A stretch of DNA of 64,000 bases from Phyto melanocephala. Taxonomy: Eukaryota; Arthropoda; Insecta; Diptera; Rhinophoridae. The stretch is taken from assembly GCA_941918925.1 (NCBI GenBank), contig OW799233.1, forward strand, positions 74,267,078 through 74,331,077. The letters run 5' to 3'. Every line of letters begins with the position of its first letter. Position 1 is the stretch's first letter. The position numbers and the translations under genes were made by a program. Shown here piece after piece: positions 10,558 to 22,270 of the stretch. A model generated the notes under the pieces. That model ran no database searches, had not been told where the DNA came from, and was given only the letters and a program-made list of their open reading frames with translations.

Positions 10558-12891
10558 CACAGTGGCGCCTTTTGACTTTTTCGTTGCAAGAATCATAACT
10601 TTTGAAGTAATTATGGTATTTTAAAGATTTAAAAAGATATTGATAGAAGACACTTAGGCTTCAAAATATTGTTTACAAAGACTGCTAAAGGTACAGGGTG
10701 CTCCACAAATTGCGGTTAAAATAGGAAAATTTTTCCAGTTAAATATTGACATGATCCGAAAGTTTAAAAAAAACACTTTAATATAACATGTTAAACCAAT
10801 ATTAAATTTTTTCATTTCTATTACAGAAACACATTTTTAAATTAATTTGAATATTAATATAATATTATAATGTTATACATATAATGTTATTTAGTATATA
10901 TTTTATTTAGCTAGAATAATTGGTTTTTATTAGTTAGTACTCTTTGAAATAGTCATTAACATTGGGAGCGTTATCTAATAGACTTAACATATCGGAGCAA
11001 TAATTATGTTCTTCCAAATCCGTTCGAGCTCTTACATGTCTTCGTGGTGAAATTAGTGGGTCTTAAGTGGCCGCCAATATAATGAAAAGGTCTGCATTCT
11101 GTCTAGTCCGTGAAATTTTCCAAGTATTAGTATATCTAAATTTTTTGTAGTCTTTGTTTTTACATTCCTGGGCTTCTTCTGACAACTCTCCAATTGGTAA
11201 GCATTGATATTCAATTAAACTTTTACCATCAGCCAAAATCTTATGAACCGTAGGAATAAGTTTCTTCTCAGGGTACATTTAATCTAAAAGTTGGGCAGTT
11301 TTTGCTGCATAATTATCAAACTTTGGGCCATTTACCATTTCTATTTATATATTTATTTTATAACATTTAGGATAACTGCCAACATTTTTATAATATTATT
11401 GTCGACCCCAGCAATTCGGACTGTTACCTCATCATTTTCAAAAAATGCTCTGGACATATTACCATCTCTAGTATTTCCATACCTCTGCTTTGGGCAGTCC
11501 ACTAGCTTCTTACGAAATTCATTTTGTATAATTTTTTTTCGAGCAGATAGTTTTTCTTTTTGTGTTGCGTTCATATCAAAACATTCACCTTCACGTGAAA
11601 TAGTATACGCTAGTTTCAAAATAAGCTCCATGCACCTAATTCTGGTATGTAATAGAGAAATTCCATATTCATAATTTTGCTCATCACTTGAGTCACACAA
11701 ATTTTGAAAGTCTTTCTGTGACTTTTTGTAGGTATCTGTTATTACATTTAAGACTTTGCAATCAATCATTGTAAGAAAAAATTCATAATCGAAACACTTT
11801 TTCCATTTTTTATTTCAATAACAGAAGGCTTTAGTTCCGAAATTTGCTTTTTTATAGATTTTTTTTGTAGATTTGAGGAATTTTCAAATGCTCAGCGATT
11901 TCACTTCTCAGTCGTAAAGGAACTACAGAAGAAATTGTTTGTAAGCACTTTGACCAGATGATCCATCTGATCCCCACTAATTTATCAATGTAAGCCTATC
12001 TGGAAGTGATACTGCTTCCTCTTCAGGCAAACTTTGAATAAAGCGTTTGGCTGTATGATCCATTAGGTCTTGCAGGTTTACCTTTACCGATACTTCAGAA
12101 ACCTTTACATTAGGTGGCACTGCTTCTTTTTTGGCAGATGTAATCTTTTTGTATCCAGAAAGAATATTCACATTATGATTCTTTAAAGAGCTCCGTAAAA
12201 TAGAATATTTTTCCTTTGACAATCCCAATTCCATAAACAACGCTAAGGCTATTTCTACATTATACTTTATGGGTAAAGCAATTGGTGGAGTAGGAATACT
12301 CCCTTTGATTCTCTGCAGTCGAACTGGGCTTGCCAGCACCACAGCTTTTGTAATGTCGGACCTTGATTTATCTTTATCTTTAACAAGCTTAAGACATAAA
12401 GAATCTGAAAGATGCGATTTAGATATGTCTTTTGTGGCATCCTGGTAAATCGTGTAGTTTTTCCAAAATAGCCAATTTAAATGCATTTTAATTATCTGAG
12501 TTTCTGAATAACTCCAACAATTCTGAATTGGTAAATGGCATTATCGCACTTTAAAATAAAATTGTATAAGTTCTGTTACTGATTACTAGTTTTAGAAAGT
12601 AAAAACTTAACTGACTGCATTATACAAAAAGTGCATTTATTTTTTCAAGATCATCCTTTTTTTTTTGCTTTCTAAAAAATTTTCGACTTTAGGCAGCTCC
12701 ACAAACTATAATTTTTATGCAATTAAGGAAACTGTTTTTGAATTGTGATCAGTAAGTAGTTCTTTATACGATGTTTTCATTCATTTCACAAAATTTTGTC
12801 ATGAAATTTCGTATTTTTGCCACGGGTTTTAAGAAAAGGCGCTACTGTCTATGAATTAATTGCCACTTTGGGTACTATCGAACCCACTGTG
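10558..12891 (-). mobile_element. Transib element 1 (RAG1-related superfamily)
   Basis: The left end is CACAGTGGCGCCTTTTGAC at 10558. The right end, inverted, is CACAGTGGGTTCGATAG. Both begin with CACAGTG, the same heptamer as in V(D)J recombination signals, as is usual in Transib. Target duplications of 5 bp and GC-rich flank it: CGGCG at 10553-10557 and CAGCG at 12892-12896, one base different. It encodes a broken transposase on the minus strand. It is inserted in the carboxyl part of a Helitron helicase, whose reading continues on the other side. Confidence 0.88.
10933..12541 (-). pseudogene. Transib transposase (RAG1-like core), frameshifted
   Basis: Transib transposases cut at CACWRTG ends and are the known relatives of RAG1. 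The reading starts MPFTNSELLELFR at 12541 with a stop and a frameshift. It then runs through IALALFMELGLSKEKY, LMDHTAKRFIQSLPEEE and, in another frame, WGSDGSSGQSAYKQ (likely first Asp, codon 11965-11967). Next is MIDCKVLNVITDT (likely second Asp, 11761-11763), then GNTRDGNMSRAFFE, which corresponds to the RAG1 SGNFARKL region. Then comes LPIGELSEEAQECKNKDYKK (likely catalytic Glu, 11177-11179), corresponding to RAG1 around Glu962. Past a stop it ends DPLISPRRHVRARTD and NDYFKEY at 10933. Catalytic residues are assigned by inference from the family pattern. Confidence 0.85.
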
Positions 12892-12896
12892 CAGCG

Positions 12897-13042
12897 GAGA
12901 GACAATCCTTTTTGTTTTTTTTATTTGGTGCAAAAACGTATAAATTTTTTGGCGTGCCAACTCGAGAGCAATCCACATACAACTGGCCGTGTGAAAAACA
13001 TGAAATGGCTTTGTGCTTTGTTGATGGTAAGAGCAATGGCAA
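12897..13042 (-). pseudogene. Helitron helicase, carboxyl block
   Basis: The minus strand reads IALTINKAQ, then CFSHGQLYVDCSR and VGTPKNLYVFAPNKKN, the last helicase motifs of the Helitron Rep/helicase, a PIF1-like enzyme. A frame change lies between TINKAQ and CFSHG. The block is bounded at 13042 by the LOA-like LINE and at 12897 by the Transib, so it is the short stretch of the older Helitron left between two insertions. Confidence 0.85.
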
Positions 13043-13135
13043 GGTTAGGTTAGGTTAGGTTAGATCCGGCAGCCGCCCGAAGGCATAGCTCACTTGGGTC
13101 CCGTTGTGATACCGTAGGCACCATCGCCCGTTTGT

Positions 13136-16100
13136 TTATGTCCTCTGACCGTCGTTCCTTAGCCATCCTGTCCTGTTTACGAATGTATGGATCTTTCCCA
13201 GTTCAACTGCGGAAAGACAAGTTTTACTTACAAGTATTCGTTGACCCAGAATCTGGCGTCTTAGGTCCACGAATGCAGGACATTTGCAGAGAAGATGTTC
13301 AGTCGTCTCCTCCTCTTCCTCGTTATCGCAACTTCTGCAGAAGTCGTTGTAAGGGATATTCAGCCTTTTCGCATGTGTACCTATAGGCCAGTGTCCGGTA
13401 ATGACCGCTATGAGGTTCCTAAGGTGGATTCGGGACATATTCACTGCATATTGCGTCCTATGGACATCCATGTCAGGACAGATCTTTCTGGTTTCCAAAC
13501 AAGTGGGTTCTCTCACCCATCTTTCCTTGGCATCCAAATAGAATTGATGCGAGATTAGCTGCTTACCCTTCGATAAGGGAATACCCAAAGCATAACTGGA
13601 TTCAACCGAATCTAAGGTGGTACCGGCTTTTGCAAGTGCATCAGCTCTATTATTACCATCAATATCCCCATGTCCTGGAACACACACAAGGGTAATCGTC
13701 GAATGTCTCGCTATCTCCTCAAGAGACACCCGGCATTCCTGGGCAATTTTCGATGTGCTGTACACACTCTCAAGGGACATAATAGCCGCCTTGCTGTCAG
13801 TAAATATATAAATATCCCTGCCAGATATTTCATTATACTGAAGCTGTTCTGCGGCTGTCTTAATAGCCATTATTTCGGCCTGTATCGCGCTACAGTAATC
13901 CGGTAGCCTAAGGGACAATTCCAAACCCAACTGGATCGAAAAGATACCACATCCAGCTCCAGCATGTGATTTCGATCCGTCAGTAAATATCTGGATGGCA
14001 TTCTCCGGAGGTCGGAGGCCGTTGTCGTATTCAGATCTATCCGGTATATTCGTCACGAAACCCGGATCGAATGCTGGTTCAGGTACCTTGTAATCAATAG
14101 GAGAAGTAATATTGATCATACCCAAAATTCTTGCATGTCCATAATTCACATACTTCCATGCCCTTGTGGCATTCAGCCTCAGTGCGGTATCCGCAGCCAT
14201 CTGCCTAGCCATGATGTCTGGTTGTAACCAGTTTAAAATTGTGAACAGTGCCTTAGATGGTGTGGTCCTAAGAGCACCTGTTATCATAATCGCAGACATT
14301 CTCATAATACGTCCGAAACTGTCCTGGTGGATTCTCTTCTCCAGCGCCACCCACCAGACTGCTGCTCCGTAAGAAAGAATTGGTCTGACGACAGAATCGT
14401 ATAGCCAGTATAAGTTCCTGGGGTAAATACCCCAATTAAGGCCAATTGCCCTCTTGCAGCAGTATAATACAGTTGCCGCCTTAGTGAACCTGGACTTTGT
14501 GTTCAGGTTCCAGTTTAGTTTGCTGTCCAATACGAGACCCAAATATTTGGCATTATCGGATAGCGCTAGTGCCACTCCGTCTATCCTAGGCGTAGCAAAG
14601 GTCGGTATTTTGTACCTCCTTGTGAACAGTACCAGTTCCGTTTTGGCAGGATTGACTCCCAGCCCACATCCCTGGCACCATCTAAGTATTAACGTTAGCG
14701 CAGATTCCAAGAGCTCCGAGAGCAGTCCAGGAGATGGAGATGCTAGAGGCGCCCAAAGTTGATTCTATGCGCATATATTTCAGTAGTTTTTCCACCAATC
14801 CGGTGACCGCAGCATCTATGTCCAGTTGTCTCAAGGCGTTTAGAACCGAATCCGGTTTGACATTGTTGAAGGCGCCCTCAATATCAAGGAAGGCGACCAA
14901 GGTGTAGTCCCTGTAGTTCAGAGATTTCTCAATATGGCCAACCAGCGCGTGTAGCGCCGTTTCCGTAGATTTGCCCTTCGCTGTGCCCCCGACAGAGCCT
15001 CTGGTCCTAGAGACGATGTGATATCCAGAGTGTTAAGCAGGAAGGAGGAGAGACTTATTGGCCTGAAGTCTCCGGCCCTTGTATGCGAGGCCTTACTTCC
15101 CTTGGGTATGAAAATAATCTTATAGGATGTCCACCTTGATGGGACATGGGATAAATGCAAGCATGCCTTGAATATCACCAGAAGCCATGGCATTAAAATA
15201 TCGATGTTCTCCTGTAGATCCGCTGGAATTACGCCTACAGGACCTGGAGACTTGAAGGGATGGAAACTTCCAACTGCCCATCTTATGCGATGCTCAGTGA
15301 TCGGTAGATTCGATATGTCATATGCATCCGTGTGGTCAACAGCAGGAGGAGAGTCCTGCTCTAGACAGCCTTGGAAATGTGTCTCCATGAGAACCTCCAG
15401 CGTTTCCTTGCTGCTGGTGGTCCACGAACCTTTCGCCCTCTGTATGTATGATGGTATTGTTGGATTCGATGATAGAATCTTTCGTAGCCGAGTTGTCTCC
15501 GAAGAATTTTCCACCTCACTGCAGAATTTTCTCCAGGATTGCCTCTTGGCTCTTCTGATAAGGTTTTTAAACCCATTTAGGGAGGATTTATATGTGGCCC
15601 CATATCCACTCCTTTTAGCCTCATTAAATAGTTTCCTGCATTCTTTGCGCCTTTCCGCAATTTCGGCATTCCACCAAGTGGGCTTGGCCTTACCTTTCCT
15701 AGTAGTTTTCCTACAGGAGTTATCGGCTGCCTCAGCCATTACATTACTCAAGAACTCAGTTACGAAGTCCAGAGTGGACTTATCGTCAATGAAGTCTGGA
15801 CATGAAGAGAGCTTTCTATTCAGCACCTCAGCATAAACAGACCAGTTTGTCCTTCTCCTATTCAAGAAATGACTCTCAGAATCCACTTCGAAAAACAAAT
15901 CGAAATCAATATATAGGTGATCGGAAAAAGAGCAGTCCTTCGACACCCTCCAATTTCCTATCAAATTCACATACCTATCGCTAATAAGAGTAACATCCAA
16001 CACCTCCCTTCTGTTATTAACTACAAAGGTGGGTTCATTACCCCTATTAACTACTGTTAGTTTATTTTCAATTATAAATTCGAGGAGTGACTCACCCCTT

Positions 16101-16549
16101 TGGTTGGTATCCGAGCTACCCCAGACGGTATGGCGCGCTTTGGCATCCGCGCAGATTATGAGAGGGATGTTCCTTTTGTTCGCGCAAGACATCGCCTTCC
16201 TAGTGATGGAGTTAGGTGGGTCCCCTCCATGATCGTGCGCCATATAGCAGCACATTAGCCAGACTATTCGCCTCTTGTTCTCGATGGCTATAGTACAGGT
16301 GTCCTTATCACAGAATTCGGATAGAACAAAAGCTTTAAGATTGTTTTTGGCCATAATGCAAGATCTGGTCCTACCTGGTCCGGCTACATACTGAATGTAG
16401 TAGCCATCCTTGTTTAGCCCGCAAACCCTGTCTTTGTACAACAATGGTTCTTGGACACATATAAGATCCTCCGTGCCTGAAGACAGTCGGAGGAGTAGGG
16501 CAGCTGACGCCACTTTTGAGTGATGAAAGTTAATTTGAGTAACCTTCAA
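13136..16549 (-). pseudogene. LOA-like ORF2: endonuclease, RT, RNase H, zinc motif
   Basis: The reading opens KVTQINFHHSKVASAALLL at 16547 with no ATG; the ORF1 stop overlaps it. AP endonuclease signs are LICVQEP, IICADAKARHTVWG and CSFSDHLYIDFD. The RT begins SPGPVGVIPADLQENI and RAGDFRPISLSSFLL, then skips at about 15010-15035 to GKSTETALHALV and TLVAFLDIEGAFNNV. After STLGAS near 14755 the text jumps to LLSELLESALTLILRW, so the YADD catalytic block is deleted. RNase H is complete: QIFTDGSK, IQAEIMAI, FTDSKAA, VPGHGDIDGNNRADALA. The end has CRSC and TEHLLCKCPAF near 13290-13345. The product cannot copy RNA. Confidence 0.9.
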
Positions 16550-18040
16550 TGTAGCTGATCGATGTGGACGACTGTGACATCGGCGTCCTCTGAACCGTCG
16601 TCAGATTCCAGAAGGGCGTCTTCATCTTCTGCCACCTCCATCTTACCAAAGAATTCCCCCACTAGTCCTGAGACCGATTGGTTGTCATCAATGTCCGATG
16701 AAGAGCAGATTCATCGTCACAGCTCATGGAGAGATCCTTAGAAGAGTCATGGAGTCACTGTTTATAATAACAGTGGCCTTCCTGGAGCCTTCTACAGCTT
16801 CAGTAACCTTGGCTATTTTCCAGTCCTTCGTGGGTAGCTGAAGATTACTGACCTGCATAATCTCGAGAATCTTCTTTGGTTCGGATGGTATTGCGGGAAT
16901 CTTGGCAATAGATCTCGGCCTTTGTGGAACATCGGCGAGAGGTATTGCCTCGAGCTTCACGCCAGACCATACTTCCCCAAGGGACTCTATGGCGGTCTTG
17001 TACAGCTGCGCTGAAAGCTCGTCTGTACAGGCTATGAGTTTGATGTGGCCTTGGTACCAGCCAGCATCTTCGCACTATTGTGGTGGTCCCGGGTTGTGCC
17101 GAACAACTTTCAAGAACACCCCATTGAGAGCCATGACAACCAATTTCCAGTTGCCGGAGGAAATGGTGCCATCGCTGGAGTTGTGGTCAATGATCGCCCA
17201 AATAAGGTGGTCCTTAGCTACCTACTTGTAGGATCTTGGTTGTGGCCGTGGAGGCATGTGTTTGGAACGTTTTGTTCCTGGAGGAGTGTCCTCCTCTGAC
17301 CGTTGCCGTTTAGGCGCTGCAGAGGATGCCGTCCGTTTAGGACTGCCTACACCTGCATTAGGAGGATCACTTTTTAACATTTCAATGAGGGTTTTCGCCC
17401 ACCGCAGAGAGTTTTTCTCTTGCTCCGTGAGCTCGTCAGTAGGTTTTTCACCAAACCGACTTATTATTTTATAAGCGGAACGCTTAGTAGTGAAGGCCCT
17501 TTTGGATTGTTTTCTGTGCCTTGGGGAATCTATTTTGGGAGCCGTGGAGGTCGAGGGTGATGCTACAGGGATCATCGAATCATTCTTCGCATGATCCTTC
17601 TGCACAATGTTTGGCACAAGGGATCCAGGTTTAGTGGCAGACTGAGTCTTAGCCACCTCACCGGCACCTGAAGCTGGTGTCTTGACAGGAACTAGTCCCA
17701 TCCGGACCTTAGGAGCCTTAGAGTTACCTGGTTTCGAAGAACCACGCTGTACAAAGCTCGGGCTTCGATCGCCTATCGGCTTGATCGGGCATGTTTTTAG
17801 CGCACTAGTAGCTAGTCGGCTAGTAGAGCCTGGCGCTTGCACTCCACTAGTCGAGGTTTCAGTAGCCAACAACTTACTGCAGCCTGATACCGACACTGCA
17901 GTAGTTGGGTCTCCGGAGATTATGAAGCCCTTTACCGGATACGCAGGGCATGATTTTTTCGACATTATGGACGATTGGTTGTTTGCATTTTATGCCTACT
18001 GCCAGGCTTGTTATAAACTGCCGCCCCACTGGAGACAGAC
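16550..18040 (-). pseudogene. LOA-like ORF1 (gag-like, DUF4780-like region)
   Basis: The frame from 17965 reads MSKKSCPAYPVKGF, then a long Ser/Pro/Lys/Thr-rich low-complexity part with several basic clusters (HRKQSKRAFTTKRSA, PKRQRS, TKRSKH). After a stop at 17222 it continues in the same region with AKDHLIWAIIDHNSSDG, NWKLVVMALNGVFLK, CEDAGWYQGHIKLIACTDE and VIINSDSM. That matches my recollection of the DUF4780 domain found in ORF1 of such LINEs. An acidic end (GEFFGKMEVAEDEDALLES) overlaps the ORF2 start at about 16550. It should bind element RNA. I cannot verify the DUF without a search. Confidence 0.7.
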
Positions 18041-18151
18041 GCAGATCAACAGCCGCTCACTCTGAGAACAGACGCTGGTGGATTTATGGTTGCGGACCGA
18101 CGATTTAAAAAGGCGGACGCATTCTCAACAGCCTATGTGAAGAGGGGTTTG

Positions 18152-18530
18152 AGAGCAATGGCAAAACGAAAAGGGAATTGGAGCCGCTTCGATTGGAATT
18201 GTAAATCGTTGGAAATCATCGGAATTCGTGTAATAAGTACGTCTTCGCCTTTGAATCTTACACCGATGATTGTTGCCTCAATTAAATTTGGTAAACAGAT
18301 TTTAATGGTCAATTTGGTTCCGTTTCCTAAGTTTGGTGCGTTTAAGTTGCGAATAAGAATTACCGGTGATCCAACCTTTAATGTTAGTATGTATGTACAT
18401 GCAGTGACATTCCGGGTGGTTGCAATGAATTCAAAAATTCAGTGGGATAATTGACGGTTTGTTTTTTATCCATTACTGTGTCGATCGATTTGTATTTGAT
18501 TAATTTGCCGGGAGTTTCAATTAAATTTAC
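18152..18530 (-). pseudogene. Helitron helicase, middle block
   Basis: The minus strand reads [29 protein letters not shown], then in shifted frames GNGTKLTIK, KGEDVLITRIPMI and LQFPFRFAIAL. These are successive landmarks of Helitron helicases just before the TINKAQ motif. TINKAQ is found across the LOA-like insertion at 13030. Removing the insert and one 13-bp repeat therefore joins the two blocks. Several indels and stops show it was dead. Confidence 0.85.
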
Positions 18531-18739
18531 TTATTGAGCTGTAAATATTTTTTGTAAATAAGCCGAAAACTCTGATTTTTGAATGCAACATTTCGAAAGT
18601 TTTAAAATATTGATATTGGATGATTATTAACATAGGTTTTTCGTAAATATCTTCGGAACTACACAACCGATTTAAGAGTTTAATATCTCGTTTTGAAAAA
18701 CATGTCAACGACTTTCAAAAACAAATAAAAAAAAAATCA

Positions 18740-18949
18740 AACAAAATAAATATATGTATATGTCATTGGTGGTGCAATATGAAAATTGGATTTTTCCACG
18801 CCCCTCCGCCTGCAGACCAAAAATGAAAAATCAGACTTCACAGTGTCACCCGCCAAAGTATTTTAAAGATTCCCTGAAAATTTCATCAAAATCGGTCCAG
18901 CCGTTTTGGAGTCCATACGTTACATACATACATGTTTTATATATATAGA
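18740..18949 (-). mobile_element. Helitron 5' terminal region
   Basis: On the minus strand the sequence starts TTCTATATATATAAAACATG at about 18949-18950 and includes GGACCGATTTTGATGAAA and a GGAGGGGCGTGG word. This is the layout of the other Helitron 5' ends in the window (TCTATATATATAAAA, then a stop-rich leader, then GGGCGTGG). It faces the helicase relic and is probably its own 5' end, with the Rep region deleted between them. Confidence 0.6.
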
Positions 18950-19019
18950 AGAAGATATAGATAACACATTTTAAATTTTTACAAAATCAAACTAAGCTAC
19001 ATTTGAATCAATTAAGTAT

Positions 19020-20970
19020 TCATTTCCGAATTTTACGCTGTCTATGAGGGCGTCGCACTTCCGTCTCGTCTTCCGATTGTATCTGAATCTCATGTGTTGT
19101 AGTGTGACTTCCTGTTGTGGAATTATCTACCGATGTGGAACGCCTTGATCTACGACTTGATCTGCAGTTATAATGTAACTCACTGATAACTTCCTCCACC
19201 ACTCCAAATTGCCATTTTATTTAAGACATATAATCTCTTACTGCCACTTTGTCTCCTACTGGAAATTTTTTATTTGTAAGTAAGGGTATCCGCTTATTGA
19301 CATGGTTGTTTCGTAAAATAACGTCAAAATTGAATTTGTTGACCAAGTATTAACATTGCAGGAGATTTGTTTGCGTTACATTTCGCTGCTAATAATTAAT
19401 GGTTTATTGTCTGTATATACTTATCCTTCAACTTACCCATTGTTTGAGGGGTGGTATTGGACTCACTACTTGTGTGTTATACCATTAATCTTGAGAAAAT
19501 CTTAAAATTCTTTAGAATTAATATAGGTCCCGTGGTCGCATACGAATATGTTGCGAATGCCAAATTGCGAAAAGGTGTCACGACATTTTTGTGGTGTTGT
19601 TTCTGTTGATATAATCTTCCTGCCATTTACTGTACGCATCCACCAATAAAAATAAATATTTGCCAATTAATGGTGTGGCAAAATTTGCATGTACGCTTTT
19701 GAATGGTTTTCTGAGTCTTGTCCAGCTATGAATAGGTGTCACCTTTTTCGGGTTTGGTTGTGTTGATTAGTAATCGTTAATCTAGTTGGTTCCACTTCAC
19801 ATAAGCTCTTGCCAAACTTTTCATGCGCGATATACCGAAATGTGCTGAATGTACAAATCTAAAATATTTTTACGCAACGGTCTTAGGTATGTATTTACAC
19901 TCTTATACCTCGTAGCCGACATCCTTCAAGTATGCTGAATTTCGTTTATGAAATACCAAAAGGATCCTTTGAATCACATTCACGACCACATTTCAAACAT
20001 TTTATTAATTGCATCACCTCATTGTCGCATTTCGTAGTTTCTTTAAGTTCTTCTAAGTTCAGAGGTAAGAGGAATGAGTTACCGATTCCTGGGTGAGAAA
20101 ATTTGAAATATTGCTTTGTTATCTGCACTAAGAGTAAACTTTTTACCATATATAATTGCGTAAGCTTCTTTAGCAATATCTGAGTACCGCTGTTGCACTT
20201 TCGCTTCCATCACTATATACAGGACTTAGAACAGCTCCAACGCCGATAGAACTTGCATCTGCCGCTAATACTAAGTGTAATTTTGGGCCATAGTGGATTT
20301 AAATAGTGTCCGCTTGAATTTTACTTTTAATGTCCGCAAAAGCTTTAATACATCTGCCGTCAAATACGAAGTTTACCTCTTTCTGCAAAAGTCGATTCAA
20401 TGGGTACGTTATGTCGGTTTAATTTTTTATTAATCTTCCGTAGTAATTAATAAGGCAAAGAAAAGCCCGTACCTCATCTTTATTTGTGTTTTTTTTATAT
20501 TTCGGATAGCACCAGCTTTGTTTTTTCATCGGATGAATGCCGCCATTATTAATCATGTTGCCACAGTATTCGATCAAATCTTTCATTAATTTGGACTACT
20601 CTTTATTTATACGCAAGTTTAATTTTTCTAAACGTATCTTCGTATTTGTAGCAATTAGTCCTTGGTTTCTAGAACATTAATTAAGTCATTACCATGAATG
20701 ATTTCATTTCAATTTTTTTTTTTGTACAGCCACTGTGTATCTAAAAATGATTTACGATTTGACCGTACTATGTATAGTTTAACATTGGCGTCAATTTTAC
20801 CTTTAATATTCACCCATACATAACCCAGGCATTCCGAAGGAGTCCTACAGTAGCTTAATAATTCCATGTCGGGGTCCTTGACTTCTAATTTGGGGAAATA
20901 ATGTTCAGTGTCCTTCAGTTTTCTTATCGTCCACTTAAAATTCTAAAGGTTCTAGCTTGCACATTATCTT
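19020..20970 (-). pseudogene. Ty3/Gypsy pol relic (protease, RNase H, integrase)
   Basis: Minus-strand order. From 20970: LKDTEHYFPKLEVKD, SECLGYVWVNIKGKI and VKLYIVRSN, the end of the protease domain. The RT palm is mostly lost or unreadable, but the tail gives VRAFLCLINYYGRLI and YPLNRLLQKEVNFVF. RNase H gives LHLVLAADASSIGVGAVLSP near 20260. The integrase core gives LFLLVDAYSKWQE near 19640 and decayed text after it. The integrase carboxyl end (KKFPVGDKVAVRDYMS, then a basic SSRRSRRS tail) runs to 19020. The domain order and RAFLxLINYYGR fit K02A2.6-like Gypsy elements. Numerous stops are present. Confidence 0.75.
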
Positions 20971-21294
20971 CTTGCGGGTACTTATTTTTGTGCCATTTAT
21001 TTGTAATATATCACCACGGTAGATACTCTTGTTGTCTTTTCTTTATTACCATCAATGAAGTGTAAACGATTTTTTTCTTTAAAACAAACTTTTCATAAGT
21101 GTAATTCTTTCACAAAAATGATAAATTGTCTCTTTATACTTATTTACACTTTTAAGCATTGTGCTTACTTTCAAAAATTTCGTCTGTCCGTCTGTTGAAA
21201 GTACGATAGAGCTCGGACCGAAAAAGTTAAAGGGCTGAAATTCTGCCAGAATATTTTTTATAAACAAGGTTTGTTTGGTATCTCGTAATACAAG
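20971..21294. other. decayed Gypsy gag or leader, no motif
   Basis: Upstream, in the minus-strand sense, of the Gypsy protease relic. I see no zinc knuckle. A minus-strand open frame at 21079-21309 spans the edge of the next repeat and has no family signature. Confidence 0.35.
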
Positions 21295-22270
21295 AGTAGG
21301 TAAAAACAAGTAAGAGCACTTTTATACCCACCACCAATTTAATGTACTATTAACTGTAATCGCTAAGGAATAATATTCGTGTACTAGAATATGTATAACT
21401 TTCTTTGTATAACTTCGATATGCTAGTAAAATATTTTTGTAAATTTAATTTTTTAATGAAAGTGGAAGTTGAAGTAGGCGTGTCAAAATAGTTTCTGCTA
21501 CTATGTACAACTTAGGTATTTATTTAAGATGAAGCGTTATACGAGAGGTAAGCGTTAAAGTGGGAGTGTCGCCTTTATTTTCTGTCATGACATTTACTAG
21601 AAAGCTATAAGTACGAAATTTCATCATCCTACCTATATTTTGTCAGTTTTATGAGTGTTTAAGTTTCATTAACTGAAGATTACATGAAAAGTGGGCGCGA
21701 AGTAGTTTCTGCTGATAAATACAACTTAGATATTTCAATATAGTCCCTTATTCTTTCAAAATCTTTATTCAAAGAAAAATTAATAATTAATACACTAAGC
21801 AGTATAAATTTTCGTACATTTTGATATATAACTTCTTTTCTAAATCATAGACTTAGGCAGTTTTTGGGGAACACATTTCTTTACTCAGGAAATATGCATT
21901 CGAAATTTCGTGGCTCTACGTTAATGCGTTTGGACACAATTGCATTTTATTCGATGTTGGAAGGACACAGTTTTTTAACCTACTCTTGCATTACGAGCTA
22001 TAACTCTCTTTCTAATATTCCCTCATTTTCATATCAAACAAACCTTGTGTAAAGAAATATTCTGGCAAAACTTGAGCCTGCTGTCTTTTTTGGTGCGACC
22101 TCTATCTTGCTTTCAACAGACGGATAGACTGACGGACACTAGGTCGTCATAAAAGGAAACCCCGATTCCGTAAATATATACTTTATGGGGTCTAAAGTGG
22201 ATATTTCGATGTGTTACAAACGGAATGACAAAATGAATATACCCCCACAATTTTTTTTGTGGTGGGAATA
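21295..22270. repeat. dispersed TATACCC repeat, copy A
   Basis: The left end reads AAAACAAGTAAGAGCACTTT then TATACCCACCAC. The right end has GTGGTGGGAATA, an inverted echo of it. Inside are CTATCTTGC...GACGGATAGACTGACGGAC near 22100, GGGGTCTAAAGTGGATATTTCG, and GGAATGACAAAATGAATATACC near 22224. The same words recur in copies B (32868), C (33970), D (49693) and E (58870). It is non-coding. Confidence 0.7.

Larger units (their letters stand above)
13043..18151 (-). mobile_element. LOA-like LINE, near full length
   Basis: The 5109-bp insert is flanked by the 13-bp direct repeat agagcaatggcaa (13030-13042 and 18152-18164). In minus-strand order it has a 5' leader, ORF1, ORF2 (endonuclease, damaged RT, RNase H, zinc motif) and a 3' tail of about four AACCT units. 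It sits in a Helitron helicase gene. Two internal deletions in the RT, described under ORF2, make it dead. The clade call rests on RNase H plus a KVTQINFHHSKVA-like ORF2 start. Confidence 0.92.

Noticed and set aside
13043..13062. Interstitial telomere repeat (TTAGG)
   Set aside because: The AACCT units are exactly the 3' tail of the LOA-like LINE, bounded by its target duplication.
15168..15836. 222-codon plus-strand frame
   Set aside because: It is the antisense shadow of the LOA-like ORF2 endonuclease/RT region.
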